Below are positions 53,711 to 60,988 of a stretch of 64,000 nucleotides of DNA, piece by piece (the first letter of the stretch is position 1; the number at the start of each line of letters is the position of its first letter). The notes beneath the pieces were generated by a model. It made no database searches. It saw only the letters and a list, made by a program, of their open reading frames with translations, and was not told where the DNA came from. The stretch lies in NCBI RefSeq assembly GCF_900187975.1, contig NZ_FZPC01000003.1, forward strand, positions 124,001 to 188,000, in the 5' to 3' direction. The stretch is from Pseudomonas delhiensis. GTDB lineage: Bacteria > Pseudomonadota > Gammaproteobacteria > Pseudomonadales > Pseudomonadaceae. A program made the translations under genes and the position numbers.

Positions 53711-55042
53711 ATGAAGCACCTCAAACGCAGCATGCTCGTGCTCGCCGTTTCCACCGCCGCCATGCAACTGGCCCATGCCGAACCCTTCGTCAGCGACCAG
53801 GCCGACGCCAAGGGCTTCCTCGAGGACAGCCACCTCGACCTGCTGCTGCGCAACTTCTACTACAACCATGACGGCAAGAACGGCGACAGCGACCAGCGCG
53901 ACTGGACCCAGGGCATCTTTGCCACCTACAGCTCCGGCTACACCCAGGGCACCGTCGGCTTCGGCGTCGACGCCTACGGCTACCTGGGCATCAAGCTCGA
54001 CGGCGGCTCCGGCACCGCCGAAACCGGCAACCTGCCGGTGGACCGCCACGGCAACCCGGAAGACGACTACGGCAAGGCCGGCGGCGCGCTGAAGGTGCGT
54101 GTCTCCAAGACCGAGCTGAAATTCGGCGACATGCAGCCCACCGCCCCGGTCTTCGCCGCCGGCGGCACCCGCCTGATGCCGCAGACCGCCAAGGGCTTCG
54201 CCCTGATGAGCAGCGAGCTGCAGGGCCTGGACCTGGAGGCCGGCCACTACACCGCCGGCACCAGCCCGGTGACCACCAGCCACACCGGCGGCATCTGGGC
54301 CACCTACGCCAACGTCGAGGCCGACAGCGCCGACTTCGTCGGCGGCCGCTACGCCATCACCCCGGACCTGAGCGTGTCGCTCTACGCCGCCGAGCTGGAA
54401 GACATCTGGCGCCAGTACTACGGCAACGCCAACTACACCCTGGCGCTGGGCGGCGACCAGTCGCTGGGCTTCGACTTCAACATCTACCGCACCAACGACT
54501 ACGGCCAGGCCAAGGCCGGCCGCATCGACAACACCGCCTGGTCGTTCGCCACCGCCTACTCGTTCCTGCAGGCGCACACCCTGACCCTGGCCTTCCAGAA
54601 GGTGCAGGGCGACACCCCGTTCGACTACGTGGGCTTCGGCGACAACGGCGCGGGCGCCGCCGGCGACTCCATCTTCCTGGCCAACTCGGTGCAGTACTCC
54701 GACTTCAACGGCCCGGGCGAGCGCAGCTGGCAGGCGCGCTACGACCTGGCGATGGACACCTACGGCGTACCCGGCCTGAGCTTCATGGCCCGCTACATCA
54801 ACGGCACCAACATCGACGGCGAGCACATGGCCAGCGACAGCCCGTACCGCGGCTACGGCTACGGCAGCGACGGCAGCCACCACGAGACCGACGTGGAAGC
54901 CAAGTACGTGGTCCAGTCCGGCCCGGCCAAGGACCTGTCCTTGCGCCTGCGCCAGGCCTTCCACCGCGGCAACGCCGACCAGGCCGAGGCCGACAACAAC
55001 GAACTGCGGCTGATCGTCGACTACCCGCTGTCGATTCTCTGA
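53711..55042 (+). CDS. OprD-family outer-membrane porin
   Basis: 443-residue porin. The signal peptide ends at MQLAHA (about residue 22). The mature start FVSDQADAKGFLEDSHLDLLLRNFYYNHDGKNG is the OprD hallmark, and the C-terminus (LIVDYPLSIL) is a typical final beta strand. Family members take up basic amino acids or small aromatic/carboxylic acids; the substrate cannot be told here. Start MKHLKRSML at 53711. The 280 bp upstream are AT-rich in part (TTGTTAAAAG near 53482). Confidence 0.92.
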   Translation: MKHLKRSMLVLAVSTAAMQLAHAEPFVSDQADAKGFLEDSHLDLLLRNFYYNHDGKNGDSDQRDWTQGIFATYSSGYTQGTVGFGVDAYGYLGIKLDGGSGTAETGNLPVDRHGNPEDDYGKAGGALKVRVSKTELKFGDMQPTAPVFAAGGTRLMPQTAKGFALMSSELQGLDLEAGHYTAGTSPVTTSHTGGIWATYANVEADSADFVGGRYAITPDLSVSLYAAELEDIWRQYYGNANYTLALGGDQSLGFDFNIYRTNDYGQAKAGRIDNTAWSFATAYSFLQAHTLTLAFQKVQGDTPFDYVGFGDNGAGAAGDSIFLANSVQYSDFNGPGERSWQARYDLAMDTYGVPGLSFMARYINGTNIDGEHMASDSPYRGYGYGSDGSHHETDVEAKYVVQSGPAKDLSLRLRQAFHRGNADQAEADNNELRLIVDYPLSIL

Positions 55043-55273
55043 CGCGCCGCTCTCTTGGGGAAGTTGCCGCGCGATAAAAGCAGCTTCCCCAAGAGTTCCC
55101 CGCAGATTGTTACGTTTTCGCTGAAGGTGTTTCCCAGGACAGGGAATTTATCTGAAGCCGGCTGGTCGTTAACGTATTACCCATCTGATTCGGCCCGCCG
55201 TACAGCGGTTATTCCCGAATCCCTGCTCCTGACGTTGATTAAATCGTGATTGCTCAATTCAACGTCCTTCCAG
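55043..55273 (+). ncRNA. Candidate 3'-UTR RNA or sRNA region after the porin gene
   Basis: About 230 bp, clearly less GC-rich than the porin gene, between its stop and a strong terminator. A perfect stem CTTGGGGAAG/CTTCCCCAAG (55054-55093) follows the stop but has no T-run, and no open frame is convincing. This could be a long processed 3' UTR or an independently transcribed small RNA; no promoter could be fixed. Confidence 0.35.
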
Positions 55274-55300
55274 CCGCTCCGCCAGGGGCGGTTTTTTTTT
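55274..55300 (+). terminator. Rho-independent terminator
   Basis: CCGCTCC-GCCA-GGGGCGG forms a seven-pair stem with one G-T pair, followed by nine T. It ends the porin transcript or the candidate small RNA. Confidence 0.9.
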
Positions 55301-55329
55301 GCCCGAGAAGAACACCGTCCCGCTCCTGC

Positions 55330-55510
55330 ACCACGCCATCCCCGTAGGGCGCATAACGCCTACGGCGTTATCCGCCACCATTCCCGGACACCGGCATCCC
55401 GGCCGACGGCGGATAACCGCGAACGGTTACTCGCCCTACGCCACCCCGTCCACGCCATTCCCGTGTAGAAGCGGACTCCGTCCGCGATAGCCGCAGGCCC
55501 CGGGTTCCTC
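55330..55510. repeat. REP cluster
   Basis: Contains GTAGGGCGCATAACGCC...GTTATCCGCC (from about 55343), GGCGGATAACCG...CGGTTACTCGCC (about 55408-55438) and AGAAGCGGACTCCGTCCGCG (about 55466-55490). Same families as the other clusters. Between it and 55710 I see no supportable gene. Confidence 0.78.
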
Positions 55511-55710
55511 TATTCGGCAGGGAAGTCTACTTGCCCGAGACGAGGAGGCCTGGTGCAGGCTGGTCATTGGGGCGAAGAGAGACTGATTGGAAGCCGCATC
55601 ATGGTGATTCGTGTTCCGGCGCAGAGTCACCGGTGGCTGGAAGGGGGCTCGATGTCGCCAAGGTGGGTCGACAGCGCACAACGTGGAGTCCAGAGCCATC
55701 CTTTTTCGTT

Positions 55711-56178
55711 TCAAGCCGTGGTGTTCACCCCGGTTCCACTAGTGCTGCTGCCAGATTCCGTCAATGCCTCGGAGTAGGCGGCATAGGCGCTTGCCACCGC
55801 TGCGCTGGCGGTCGCGACACGCGCCCGGGCAGCTTGCTCCTGCACCTGGCGGGCCTGCTTCTCCTCCTCGGTCTGGTTGCCGCCGCCCTCGCTGACCTTG
55901 GCAAGTTCCTGTTCGGCTTCCTGCAGTTCCTTTTGCGCCTGTTCCACCGCCTCCTTGAGCTTCTCCAGCGTGCTGTCGGAGGTGCTGCTGGAAGTGCTGC
56001 TCCCTCCAGCACCACCCGCGCCACCGGCCTGCGCCAAACCGCTCGTATTGGTTTGGGACGAACTCGTTGCACTAGAAGCAGTGCTGCTGTCGTCACTCGT
56101 CGACGAGGTGGCGGTGGATGAACTGGATGAGGTGGTGAAGCGGAGATTCATGTTGCTGACGGACGAGATGCTGGACAT
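55711..56178 (-). CDS. Ser/Thr-rich FlxA-like protein
   Basis: 155 residues. The first 70 are low-complexity Ser/Thr/Gly (TTSSSSSTATSSTSDDSS and onward). The middle is a heptad-like coiled coil (LEKLKEAVEQAQKELQEAEQELAKV), then an Ala-rich helix and another Ser/Thr tail. This layout matches FlxA-like proteins of unknown function. No signal peptide. GGAG lies before ATG 56178. Codon use still looks Pseudomonas-like. Confidence 0.65.
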   Translation of the reverse strand: MSSISSVSNMNLRFTTSSSSSTATSSTSDDSSTASSATSSSQTNTSGLAQAGGAGGAGGSSTSSSTSDSTLEKLKEAVEQAQKELQEAEQELAKVSEGGGNQTEEEKQARQVQEQAARARVATASAAVASAYAAYSEALTESGSSTSGTGVNTTA

Positions 56179-56664
56179 CGGAAGGCTCCGGATCGTGATG
56201 GATACCCGACATGGCGGCCTTTGTAGGGAAACCTTTAGCGTGGTTTGTTAGCGGCTTGGTATCGATCTGGATACTTGATTTGGGAAAGGTGCGGATGGTG
56301 GAAAAGAGAGTGGAATATAGAAAGTTAATCCCCCTTTTCCGTGCGGCCGTGGCGATGGGTATCGCTTCGCTCAACCCATCCTACGACGGCGTTTCTCCTG
56401 CATCTGTGGGAGCAACTGTCTTGCGGCCTGCGCCGAGATGCTCTTCGTAGGAGCGAGCTTGCTCGCGAACAAACGCGGTGCCATGCGGTTCGCGAGCAAG
56501 CTCGCTCCTACGAAAATCTACGCCAGCCAGTGGTGTAGGACTTTGTCCGCGATAGCCACAGGCTTCGGCACGATTCGCGCCGTATCTGAGGCAGTTACAG
56601 GCTGTCTGTCGTGAATTGAGTGCGGGCTGAAGTTGCAGGCCGGGCCGCTCTAAGTCCGTCCTCT
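56179..56664. repeat. Gene-poor stretch with a REP pair
   Basis: 486 bp. The part next to the FlxA-like gene is AT-rich and likely its promoter. About 56443-56517 holds two GAGCGAGC/GCTCGCTC units head to head, followed by a GTAGGACTTTGTCCGCGATAGCC fragment (about 56536). No gene is supportable. Confidence 0.68.
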
Positions 56665-57120
56665 CTATGAGGGGTAAGTGATATCCACCCGGATCAAGGG
56701 CAGTTCATTGGCATCGAACGCGCAGTGATAAGAGTCGCCGATAGTGCCATCAGCATTGGCTTCTCGCTTGGGAAGAGGCTCGCATTTGAGTGTGTAGGTG
56801 ATGCCGCCGTCCACAACGGAATAGCCTTTGGTTGCGTCCTGTGGCGAGAGAGAACCAACGAATCCCTGTGCGCCGGCCAATTCGATCACCGGCCCGCCGA
56901 ATACATCGTATTTCTGCGTCTTCGAACATAGACGGCCATGGACGAGCCTGTTGCCGATGGTGTTGCTACCGTCGGTGCAGAAGCTGACTTGCAGCCATTT
57001 AGTCAGGGTGAACTGCTGCGTTGCCACTTCGGTTTTAGGTGCGGGCGGCGGTCCGCTTTGGCAAGCGGAAAGAAGAAGTGCGGTGGAGAGTATTCCTGTG
57101 ACTTTCGCGGCGAGATTCAT
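56665..57120 (-). CDS. Hypothetical lipoprotein
   Basis: 151-residue predicted lipoprotein: signal peptide with lipobox LLSAC, acylated Cys20. The mature domain has several cysteines (SFCTDG, GRLCSK, LKCEPL, YHCAFD), compatible with two disulfides. GGAGG is well placed before ATG 57120. Lower GC than most of the window. No family recognised. Its neighbour is a WapI-type immunity protein, so a role near a toxin system is possible but unproven. Confidence 0.7.
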   Translation of the reverse strand: MNLAAKVTGILSTALLLSACQSGPPPAPKTEVATQQFTLTKWLQVSFCTDGSNTIGNRLVHGRLCSKTQKYDVFGGPVIELAGAQGFVGSLSPQDATKGYSVVDGGITYTLKCEPLPKREANADGTIGDSYHCAFDANELPLIRVDITYPS

Positions 57121-57239
57121 CGGCCATCCTCCATGAGCATTCAGAAATGACCATAGTGCAGCAACGGCCATGGAGGTGGAAGAAGGCCTCTGGGGAGTGA
57201 CGTCTGAAACCGAACTGAGCACCATGGAGGCGAAGGCGC

Positions 57240-57671
57240 TTAGGTACGAACAGGGAATGCCTGGATTAAGTTTGAGAGCTCTCCCAGAGCTGAGCACAAA
57301 TAGGTTTGATCAAGGGAGAATTTGAAGACGAGCCTGTGACCAATCCCGGCTTGGTCCATGGCTTCGCCGTTGATTTGGAAATGGCCCAGATTGTTGCAGG
57401 AAATTCGGAGTATCAACTGACCTTCCAACGGCTCAAAGGTGTAGTTCCCTTGAAGGCCGCCATGCAAGATGCGCAGTTCGCGATGCAACTCTTCGAGCTC
57501 TGACGTGAGAAGATTCGCTCGGAACTTACCCCGGAAAGCTCCAGCACGGATCGAAACCTCACAAAGCAGCCAGTTGTCATCAAAAAAATCACCCACTGGC
57601 GAGCGCTCATAGCCAAGAACTGTGAGGGTGAGCTGTTCGTTGTCGTTTATTCCTATCGTGAAGGAGTTCAT
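57240..57671 (-). CDS. WapI-family immunity-like protein
   Basis: 143-residue protein matching the WapI pattern: MNSFTIGINDNEQLTLTVLGYE at the start, then DDNWLLCEVSIRAGAFRGKFRANLLTSELEELHREL, and near the end FSLDQTYL. The founding member WapI protects Bacillus from the WapA contact-dependent toxin tip. No toxin or Rhs/CDI gene is visible here, so it appears to be an orphan immunity gene. Composition is AT-richer than the flanks, suggesting transfer. Confidence 0.72.
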   Translation of the reverse strand: MNSFTIGINDNEQLTLTVLGYERSPVGDFFDDNWLLCEVSIRAGAFRGKFRANLLTSELEELHRELRILHGGLQGNYTFEPLEGQLILRISCNNLGHFQINGEAMDQAGIGHRLVFKFSLDQTYLCSALGELSNLIQAFPVRT

Positions 57672-57762
57672 GGTGAGGGGGCCGATTGGTTACTTGGCAC
57701 ATGGGGTTGTCATGAGGGAAAAGGGATAGATTTTTTACCTTAGTTCCCGCAGCCCCCATAGC

Positions 57763-58017
57763 TCAATCACCCCGCCCAAACTCATCGCCATCCGGCCTCG
57801 TCTGCCCAACCTCAGGCGCCACCTGCCCACTCGCTAGCCAAAGCGCGTACTGCGGATACAGGCGCACCAGTGCTTCCACCTCCTGGGTGCTGATCCGGGT
57901 TCGCTTGTCGTAGCGAACTGTTCGCCAGCGGGTGCCGCTGATCTCGGTGCGCTTCACCAGTTCGTCCAGGCCTGTCCTGTCGACAAGCGCTCTCACTCGG
58001 TCGTCTATCGAATCCAT
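57763..58017 (-). CDS. Phage-type DNA-binding regulator
   Basis: 84 residues. RVRALVDRTGLDELVKRTEISGTRWRTVRYDKRTRISTQEVEALVRLYPQYALWLASGQVAPEVGQ follows, in blocks, the pattern of small Pseudomonas phage-associated HTH regulators (Cro/CI-like, with the characteristic YPQYALWLASGQ). It is divergent from the gene at 58189, and two copies of a palindromic operator lie just upstream of its start. Likely a repressor left from an integrated element. Confidence 0.68.
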   Translation of the reverse strand: MDSIDDRVRALVDRTGLDELVKRTEISGTRWRTVRYDKRTRISTQEVEALVRLYPQYALWLASGQVAPEVGQTRPDGDEFGRGD

Positions 58018-58035
58018 GCGAAATGGTATTTTACA

Positions 58036-58078
58036 TTTGTAATATACAAATACCTCTGTGCTTTTCGTATATTACAAA
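58036..58078. promoter_or_regulatory. Paired palindromic operators
   Basis: TTTGTAATATACAAA (58036-58050) and TTCGTATATTACAAA (58064-58078) are inverted copies of nearly the same 15-mer, 28 bp apart. They lie 19-61 bp upstream of the minus-strand regulator and in the shared promoter region with the plus-strand gene. This is the arrangement of a phage repressor/anti-repressor switch. Confidence 0.7.
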
Positions 58079-58188
58079 AACGGATGAGGTAAGCCTTCTG
58101 GGTTGAGGAGCCCGGCGCCGCTGAATCACGCCCGAATAGTGCAGCAAAAAGCCATGGAGATGGAAGAAAGCCCACAGGGGGGAGTGCT

Positions 58189-58395
58189 ATGAGCCAACCA
58201 GACCTGAATCTCGATCTATGCACCATCGAGGCTTTTGGCCGGATGTGCGTTTTGCCTGATGACCTAGTAGCCGAGTGGATCGGGGCTGGCGTACTACCGA
58301 GCCGGAGCATTGCCGGTATCTGCCTAGTCGACCTACGTAGGCTTTTCGCTGCGCAGCCTCGCGGCAAGGAGAGAATTTCGGTGTGTGGGAAATAG
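58189..58395 (+). CDS. Small putative regulator (excisionase/HTH-like)
   Basis: 68 residues. The central part (FGRMCVLPDDLVAEWIGAGVLPSRSIAGICLVDLRRLFA) has the look of an excisionase-type winged helix: a helix ending in W, a turn, then a strand. GGGGGGAG precedes ATG 58189. Divergent from the phage-type regulator, beside the 3' end of ssrA, a frequent integration site. Function is inferred from size and position only. Confidence 0.55.
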   Translation: MSQPDLNLDLCTIEAFGRMCVLPDDLVAEWIGAGVLPSRSIAGICLVDLRRLFAAQPRGKERISVCGK

Positions 58396-58448
58396 GCGGG
58401 AGACGCTGGGGCGAAGGAGGGGAAGGCTGCCAGCGATCGAGCAGGCAC

Positions 58449-58480
58449 AAAAAAGGCACTTGCGTGAGTCGCCAAGTGCC
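58449..58480 (-). terminator. Rho-independent terminator of ssrA
   Basis: On the minus strand GGCACTTG...CAAGTGCC (58480-58455) is followed by six T (58454-58449). It lies 14 bp past the mature tmRNA 3' end. Confidence 0.92.
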
Positions 58481-58493
58481 TGATCTGTCTGTT

Positions 58494-58849
58494 TGGTGGA
58501 GCCGGGGGGATTTGAACCCCCGTCCGCCAGCTCTCCGCTATCGGTTCTACATGCTTAGCCATCTCTACTGAGTTAACTCCGCGCGGCCCGAGTGGCAGGG
58601 CGCTTGGAGCGAGCTGTATGAGTTTTAGCCGTTACGTCTACAGCGAACTTGGCGGCGATCCTGTTCTATCTGACAGACCTAATCTTCGGGTTTACAGGCA
58701 TCCCCTAGGGTCTGCTGGCGCCCTTAGGCGGCCAGAGCGTAGTTGTCGTCGTTGGCAACTATGAATTGTGGCAGCGGATTTACGAGAACTGTCACCTACT
58801 CGGCATGCCCCTCAAGTTTTGTTACCGGCGTCGAATCCTAATCGGCCCC
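58494..58849 (-). ncRNA. ssrA: Transfer-messenger RNA (ssrA)
   Basis: 356-nt tmRNA that rescues stalled ribosomes. The 5' end is GGGGCCGATTAGGATTCGAC and the 3' end GGGTTCAAATCCCCCCGGCTCCACCA in two blocks, forming the tRNA-Ala-like domain with encoded CCA. The tag frame at 58756-58724 encodes ANDDNYALAA and a TAA stop, the tag known for Pseudomonas. Promoter-like TTGCCG and TTTACG elements with a 16-bp spacer lie at 58883-58878 and 58861-58856. Confidence 0.98.
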
Positions 58850-58855
58850 AAAACC

Positions 58856-58883
58856 CGTAAAGGTCGCAGCCAGTGTACGGCAA
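58856..58883 (-). promoter_or_regulatory. ssrA promoter
   Basis: On the minus strand TTGCCG (-35) and TTTACG (-10) are separated by 16 bp and end six bases before the mature 5' G of tmRNA. The -35 element touches the terminator hairpin of the upstream gene. Confidence 0.6.
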
Positions 58884-58911
58884 AGCCCCCGGCGCGTCCA
58901 CCGGGGGGCTT
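58883..58911 (-). terminator. Terminator of the DJ-1/PfpI gene
   Basis: AAGCCCCC...GGGGGCTT forms an extended stem followed by TTTG on the minus strand, about 12 bp past the stop codon. Confidence 0.7.
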
Positions 58912-58922
58912 GCAAGTGCCTG

Positions 58923-59600
58923 TCAGCCCAGGAGTTTCAGCACGGCTTCGGCCACCGCTTCGCTGGAGGCGGGGTTCTGCCCGGTGATCAGCAGGCGGTC
59001 CACTTCCACGTGGCTCTGCCAGTCGTCGGCCTTGCTGTAGCGGCCGCCCTTGGCCTTGAGTTCGGTCTGCACCAGGAAGGGCACCACGGCGGTCAGGCCC
59101 ACGGCTTCTTCCTCGCTGTTGGAGAAGCCGGTGACGTGGCGGCCCTCGACCAGCGGCTTGCCGTCGCCGTTCCTGGCGTGGCGCAGCACGCCGGGGGCGT
59201 GGCAGACGGTGGCCACCGGCTTGCCGGCGTGGGCGAAGGCTTCGATCAGGGCGATGGAGTGCCTGTCCTCGGCCAGGTCCCACAGGGGGCCGTGGCCGCC
59301 GGGGTAGAAGATGGCGTCGTAGTCGGCTTCGTTCACCTCGGCCAGCCTGCGGGTGCTGGCCAGGGCGGCCTGGGCCTCGGGGTCCTTGCGGAAGCGCTCG
59401 GTGGCCGGGGTCTGGGCGTCGGGCTCGTCGCTCTTGGGGTCCAGCGGCGGCTGGCCGCCCTTGGGCGAGGCGAGCGCCAACTCGGCGCCGGCGTCCTTGA
59501 ACACGTAGTAGGGCGCGGCGAATTCCTCCAGCCAGAAGCCGGTTTTCTTGCCGGTGTCGCCCAGTTGGTCGTGGGATGTGAGCACTACCAGGATCTTCAT
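58923..59600 (-). CDS. DJ-1/PfpI-family protein (Hsp31/glyoxalase III-like)
   Basis: 225-residue protein. The nucleophile elbow TVCHAPG has Cys133-His134. KTGFWLEEFAAPYYVFKDAG (conserved Glu near 25) and FYPGGHGPLWDLA complete the class. This group includes glutathione-independent glyoxalases and protein deglycases. AGGAGAGG precedes ATG 59600. Probably monocistronic. Confidence 0.9.
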   Translation of the reverse strand: MKILVVLTSHDQLGDTGKKTGFWLEEFAAPYYVFKDAGAELALASPKGGQPPLDPKSDEPDAQTPATERFRKDPEAQAALASTRRLAEVNEADYDAIFYPGGHGPLWDLAEDRHSIALIEAFAHAGKPVATVCHAPGVLRHARNGDGKPLVEGRHVTGFSNSEEEAVGLTAVVPFLVQTELKAKGGRYSKADDWQSHVEVDRLLITGQNPASSEAVAEAVLKLLG

Positions 59601-59705
59601 GGCCTCTCCTTGCATGCAGCGGTGTGACGGCAGGCGCCGGCCGGGCGCCTGGCGGAACCGTCAGTTTAGGCGCTGCGCCGCGGCTTGCACGCTGCGGCGC
59701 GGCGT

Positions 59706-60716
59706 TCAGCGGCCGAGGGTGATGGCCAGGTAGGCGACGTAGAGCGCGCCGTTGCCCAGCAGCACCCAGGCGGCGATGCCGTCGTGGCGGGCGTTGAGGC
59801 GCAGCCAGAGCGCCGCGCCGAGGGTCACCAGCACGCCGGTGAGCACTTCGATGCGCGGCTGCCAGGGCGTCAGCAGGATGCCGATGGCCGGCAGCAGGGT
59901 GCCCTGGAAGACCATGGCGCCGGTGATGTTGCCGAAGGCCAGGGTGTCCTTGCCGCGGCGCACCCAGAGGATGCTGTTGACCTTCTCCGGCAGCTCGGTG
60001 GCGATGGGGATGATCAGCAGCGAGAGCAGCAGGGCGGAGATGCCGAGCAGGCTGGACAGGCCTTCCACGCCGTGGATGAAGCCCTTGGCGCCGAGCACCA
60101 GCAGGGCCAGGCCCAGGGCCAGTTGCGCGACTATGGTGACGATGTTGGTCGGCAGGCCGATGCGCGACAGCCACATGGGGTTTTCCGCCGCGGTGCCGTG
60201 GCCGTCCTCCACCAGGTCGCGGGAGGCGCGCAGGGTGAGGGTGATGTAGCCGATGTAGGTGAGCACCAGCAGCACGCTCAGGCCGATGCGGTAGCTGTGC
60301 AGCTGCGAGGGCACGAACATCGCCACCGTGGCCAGGCAGAAGGCCAGGAGGAAGAAGTTGAGGTCGCGCAGCAGGCCGCTGCGCTCGGGCACCAGGCGCC
60401 CGCGCAGGCCGCGGCCACGGAGGACGAAGCAGGCCATCAGGCAGGTGGACAGGGTGGAGAGCATCAGCGGCGCGCCGAGGATGGCGCCCACGCCCACTTC
60501 TTCGTTCAGCGACACGTTGCTGGTGCCGGCGACCAGCGCCAGCAGCGGCACCAGGGTTTCCGGCAGGGCGGTGCCGATGGCGGCGAACAGCGAGCCGGTG
60601 ACGCCTTCGGAGATGCCCAGGCGCTCGCCCAGGTGTTCCAGGGCGTTGGTGAAGAGTTCGGCGGCGACCAGGATGAGCAGCAGCATGCCGAGCAGTTCGA
60701 GGGCGAAGGTCAGCAT
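59706..60716 (-). CDS. CaCA-family cation exchanger, probable manganese or calcium exporter
   Basis: 336-residue membrane protein with about ten helices and two inverted Na_Ca_ex repeats. Repeat 1 has SLFAAIGTALPETL and GAILGAP; repeat 2 has IPIATELPEKVNSI and FGNITGAMVFQ, each carrying the acidic ion-binding residue. A yybP-ykoY riboswitch in the leader points to Mn2+ as a physiological signal and probable substrate. Start MLTFALELL at 60716 with GGAG upstream; the longer frame upstream is riboswitch leader. Confidence 0.87.
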   Translation of the reverse strand: MLTFALELLGMLLLILVAAELFTNALEHLGERLGISEGVTGSLFAAIGTALPETLVPLLALVAGTSNVSLNEEVGVGAILGAPLMLSTLSTCLMACFVLRGRGLRGRLVPERSGLLRDLNFFLLAFCLATVAMFVPSQLHSYRIGLSVLLVLTYIGYITLTLRASRDLVEDGHGTAAENPMWLSRIGLPTNIVTIVAQLALGLALLVLGAKGFIHGVEGLSSLLGISALLLSLLIIPIATELPEKVNSILWVRRGKDTLAFGNITGAMVFQGTLLPAIGILLTPWQPRIEVLTGVLVTLGAALWLRLNARHDGIAAWVLLGNGALYVAYLAITLGR

Positions 60717-60799
60717 GGGGCGCGCTCCTCGCGGGTGGAGGGCGACACGGGACGGAGGCGGTGCATCACGGTGGAACTCCCGGCCGGTGTAGTACCCAT

Positions 60800-60839
60800 G
60801 ACCATGCGCCTCCCCGGCCGTTGCGGAGGTTGCATGGTC
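60800..60839 (-). promoter_or_regulatory. Expression-platform hairpin of the Mn riboswitch
   Basis: GACCATGC...GCATGGTC with an inner CCTCC/GGAGG pairing forms a long hairpin. Its upstream arm overlaps the 3' strand of the riboswitch aptamer, so hairpin and aptamer exclude each other. This is what a switch between two expression states needs. Confidence 0.55.
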
Positions 60840-60945
60840 AAAGGTCTTGCCAGGCTGTGCGCTGGCCACGCCATGGCCTGCCGGCCAAGGATGTTGACGT
60901 GGTCCCCGCCGGTGTTCCCGGACGGGCGGCTACTCCCCAATGACG
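60836..60945 (-). promoter_or_regulatory. yybP-ykoY manganese riboswitch aptamer
   Basis: On the minus strand the leader reads TTGGGGAGTAGCCGCCCG, then GACCACGTCAACATC, then GGCAAGACCTTTGACC. These are the three conserved blocks of the yybP-ykoY class (GGGGAGUAG, GUCAACAU, GCAAGACCUUU). It sits 120 bp upstream of a cation exchanger gene. The class binds Mn2+ and turns on exporters when Mn2+ is high. Confidence 0.85.
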
Positions 60946-60988
60946 CCGGGCATTCTAGCGGATTGCCCGGCGCGCTCAAGGGCCTGTT

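Noticed and set aside
56179-58493. A complete prophage or integrative element at ssrA
   Set aside because: No integrase, no structural genes, and no second copy of the ssrA 3' end was found within the window.
60717-60869. N-terminal extension of the cation exchanger
   Set aside because: The upstream frame runs through the riboswitch leader and encodes a hydrophilic stretch unlike the family; ATG 60716 has a good ribosome-binding site.
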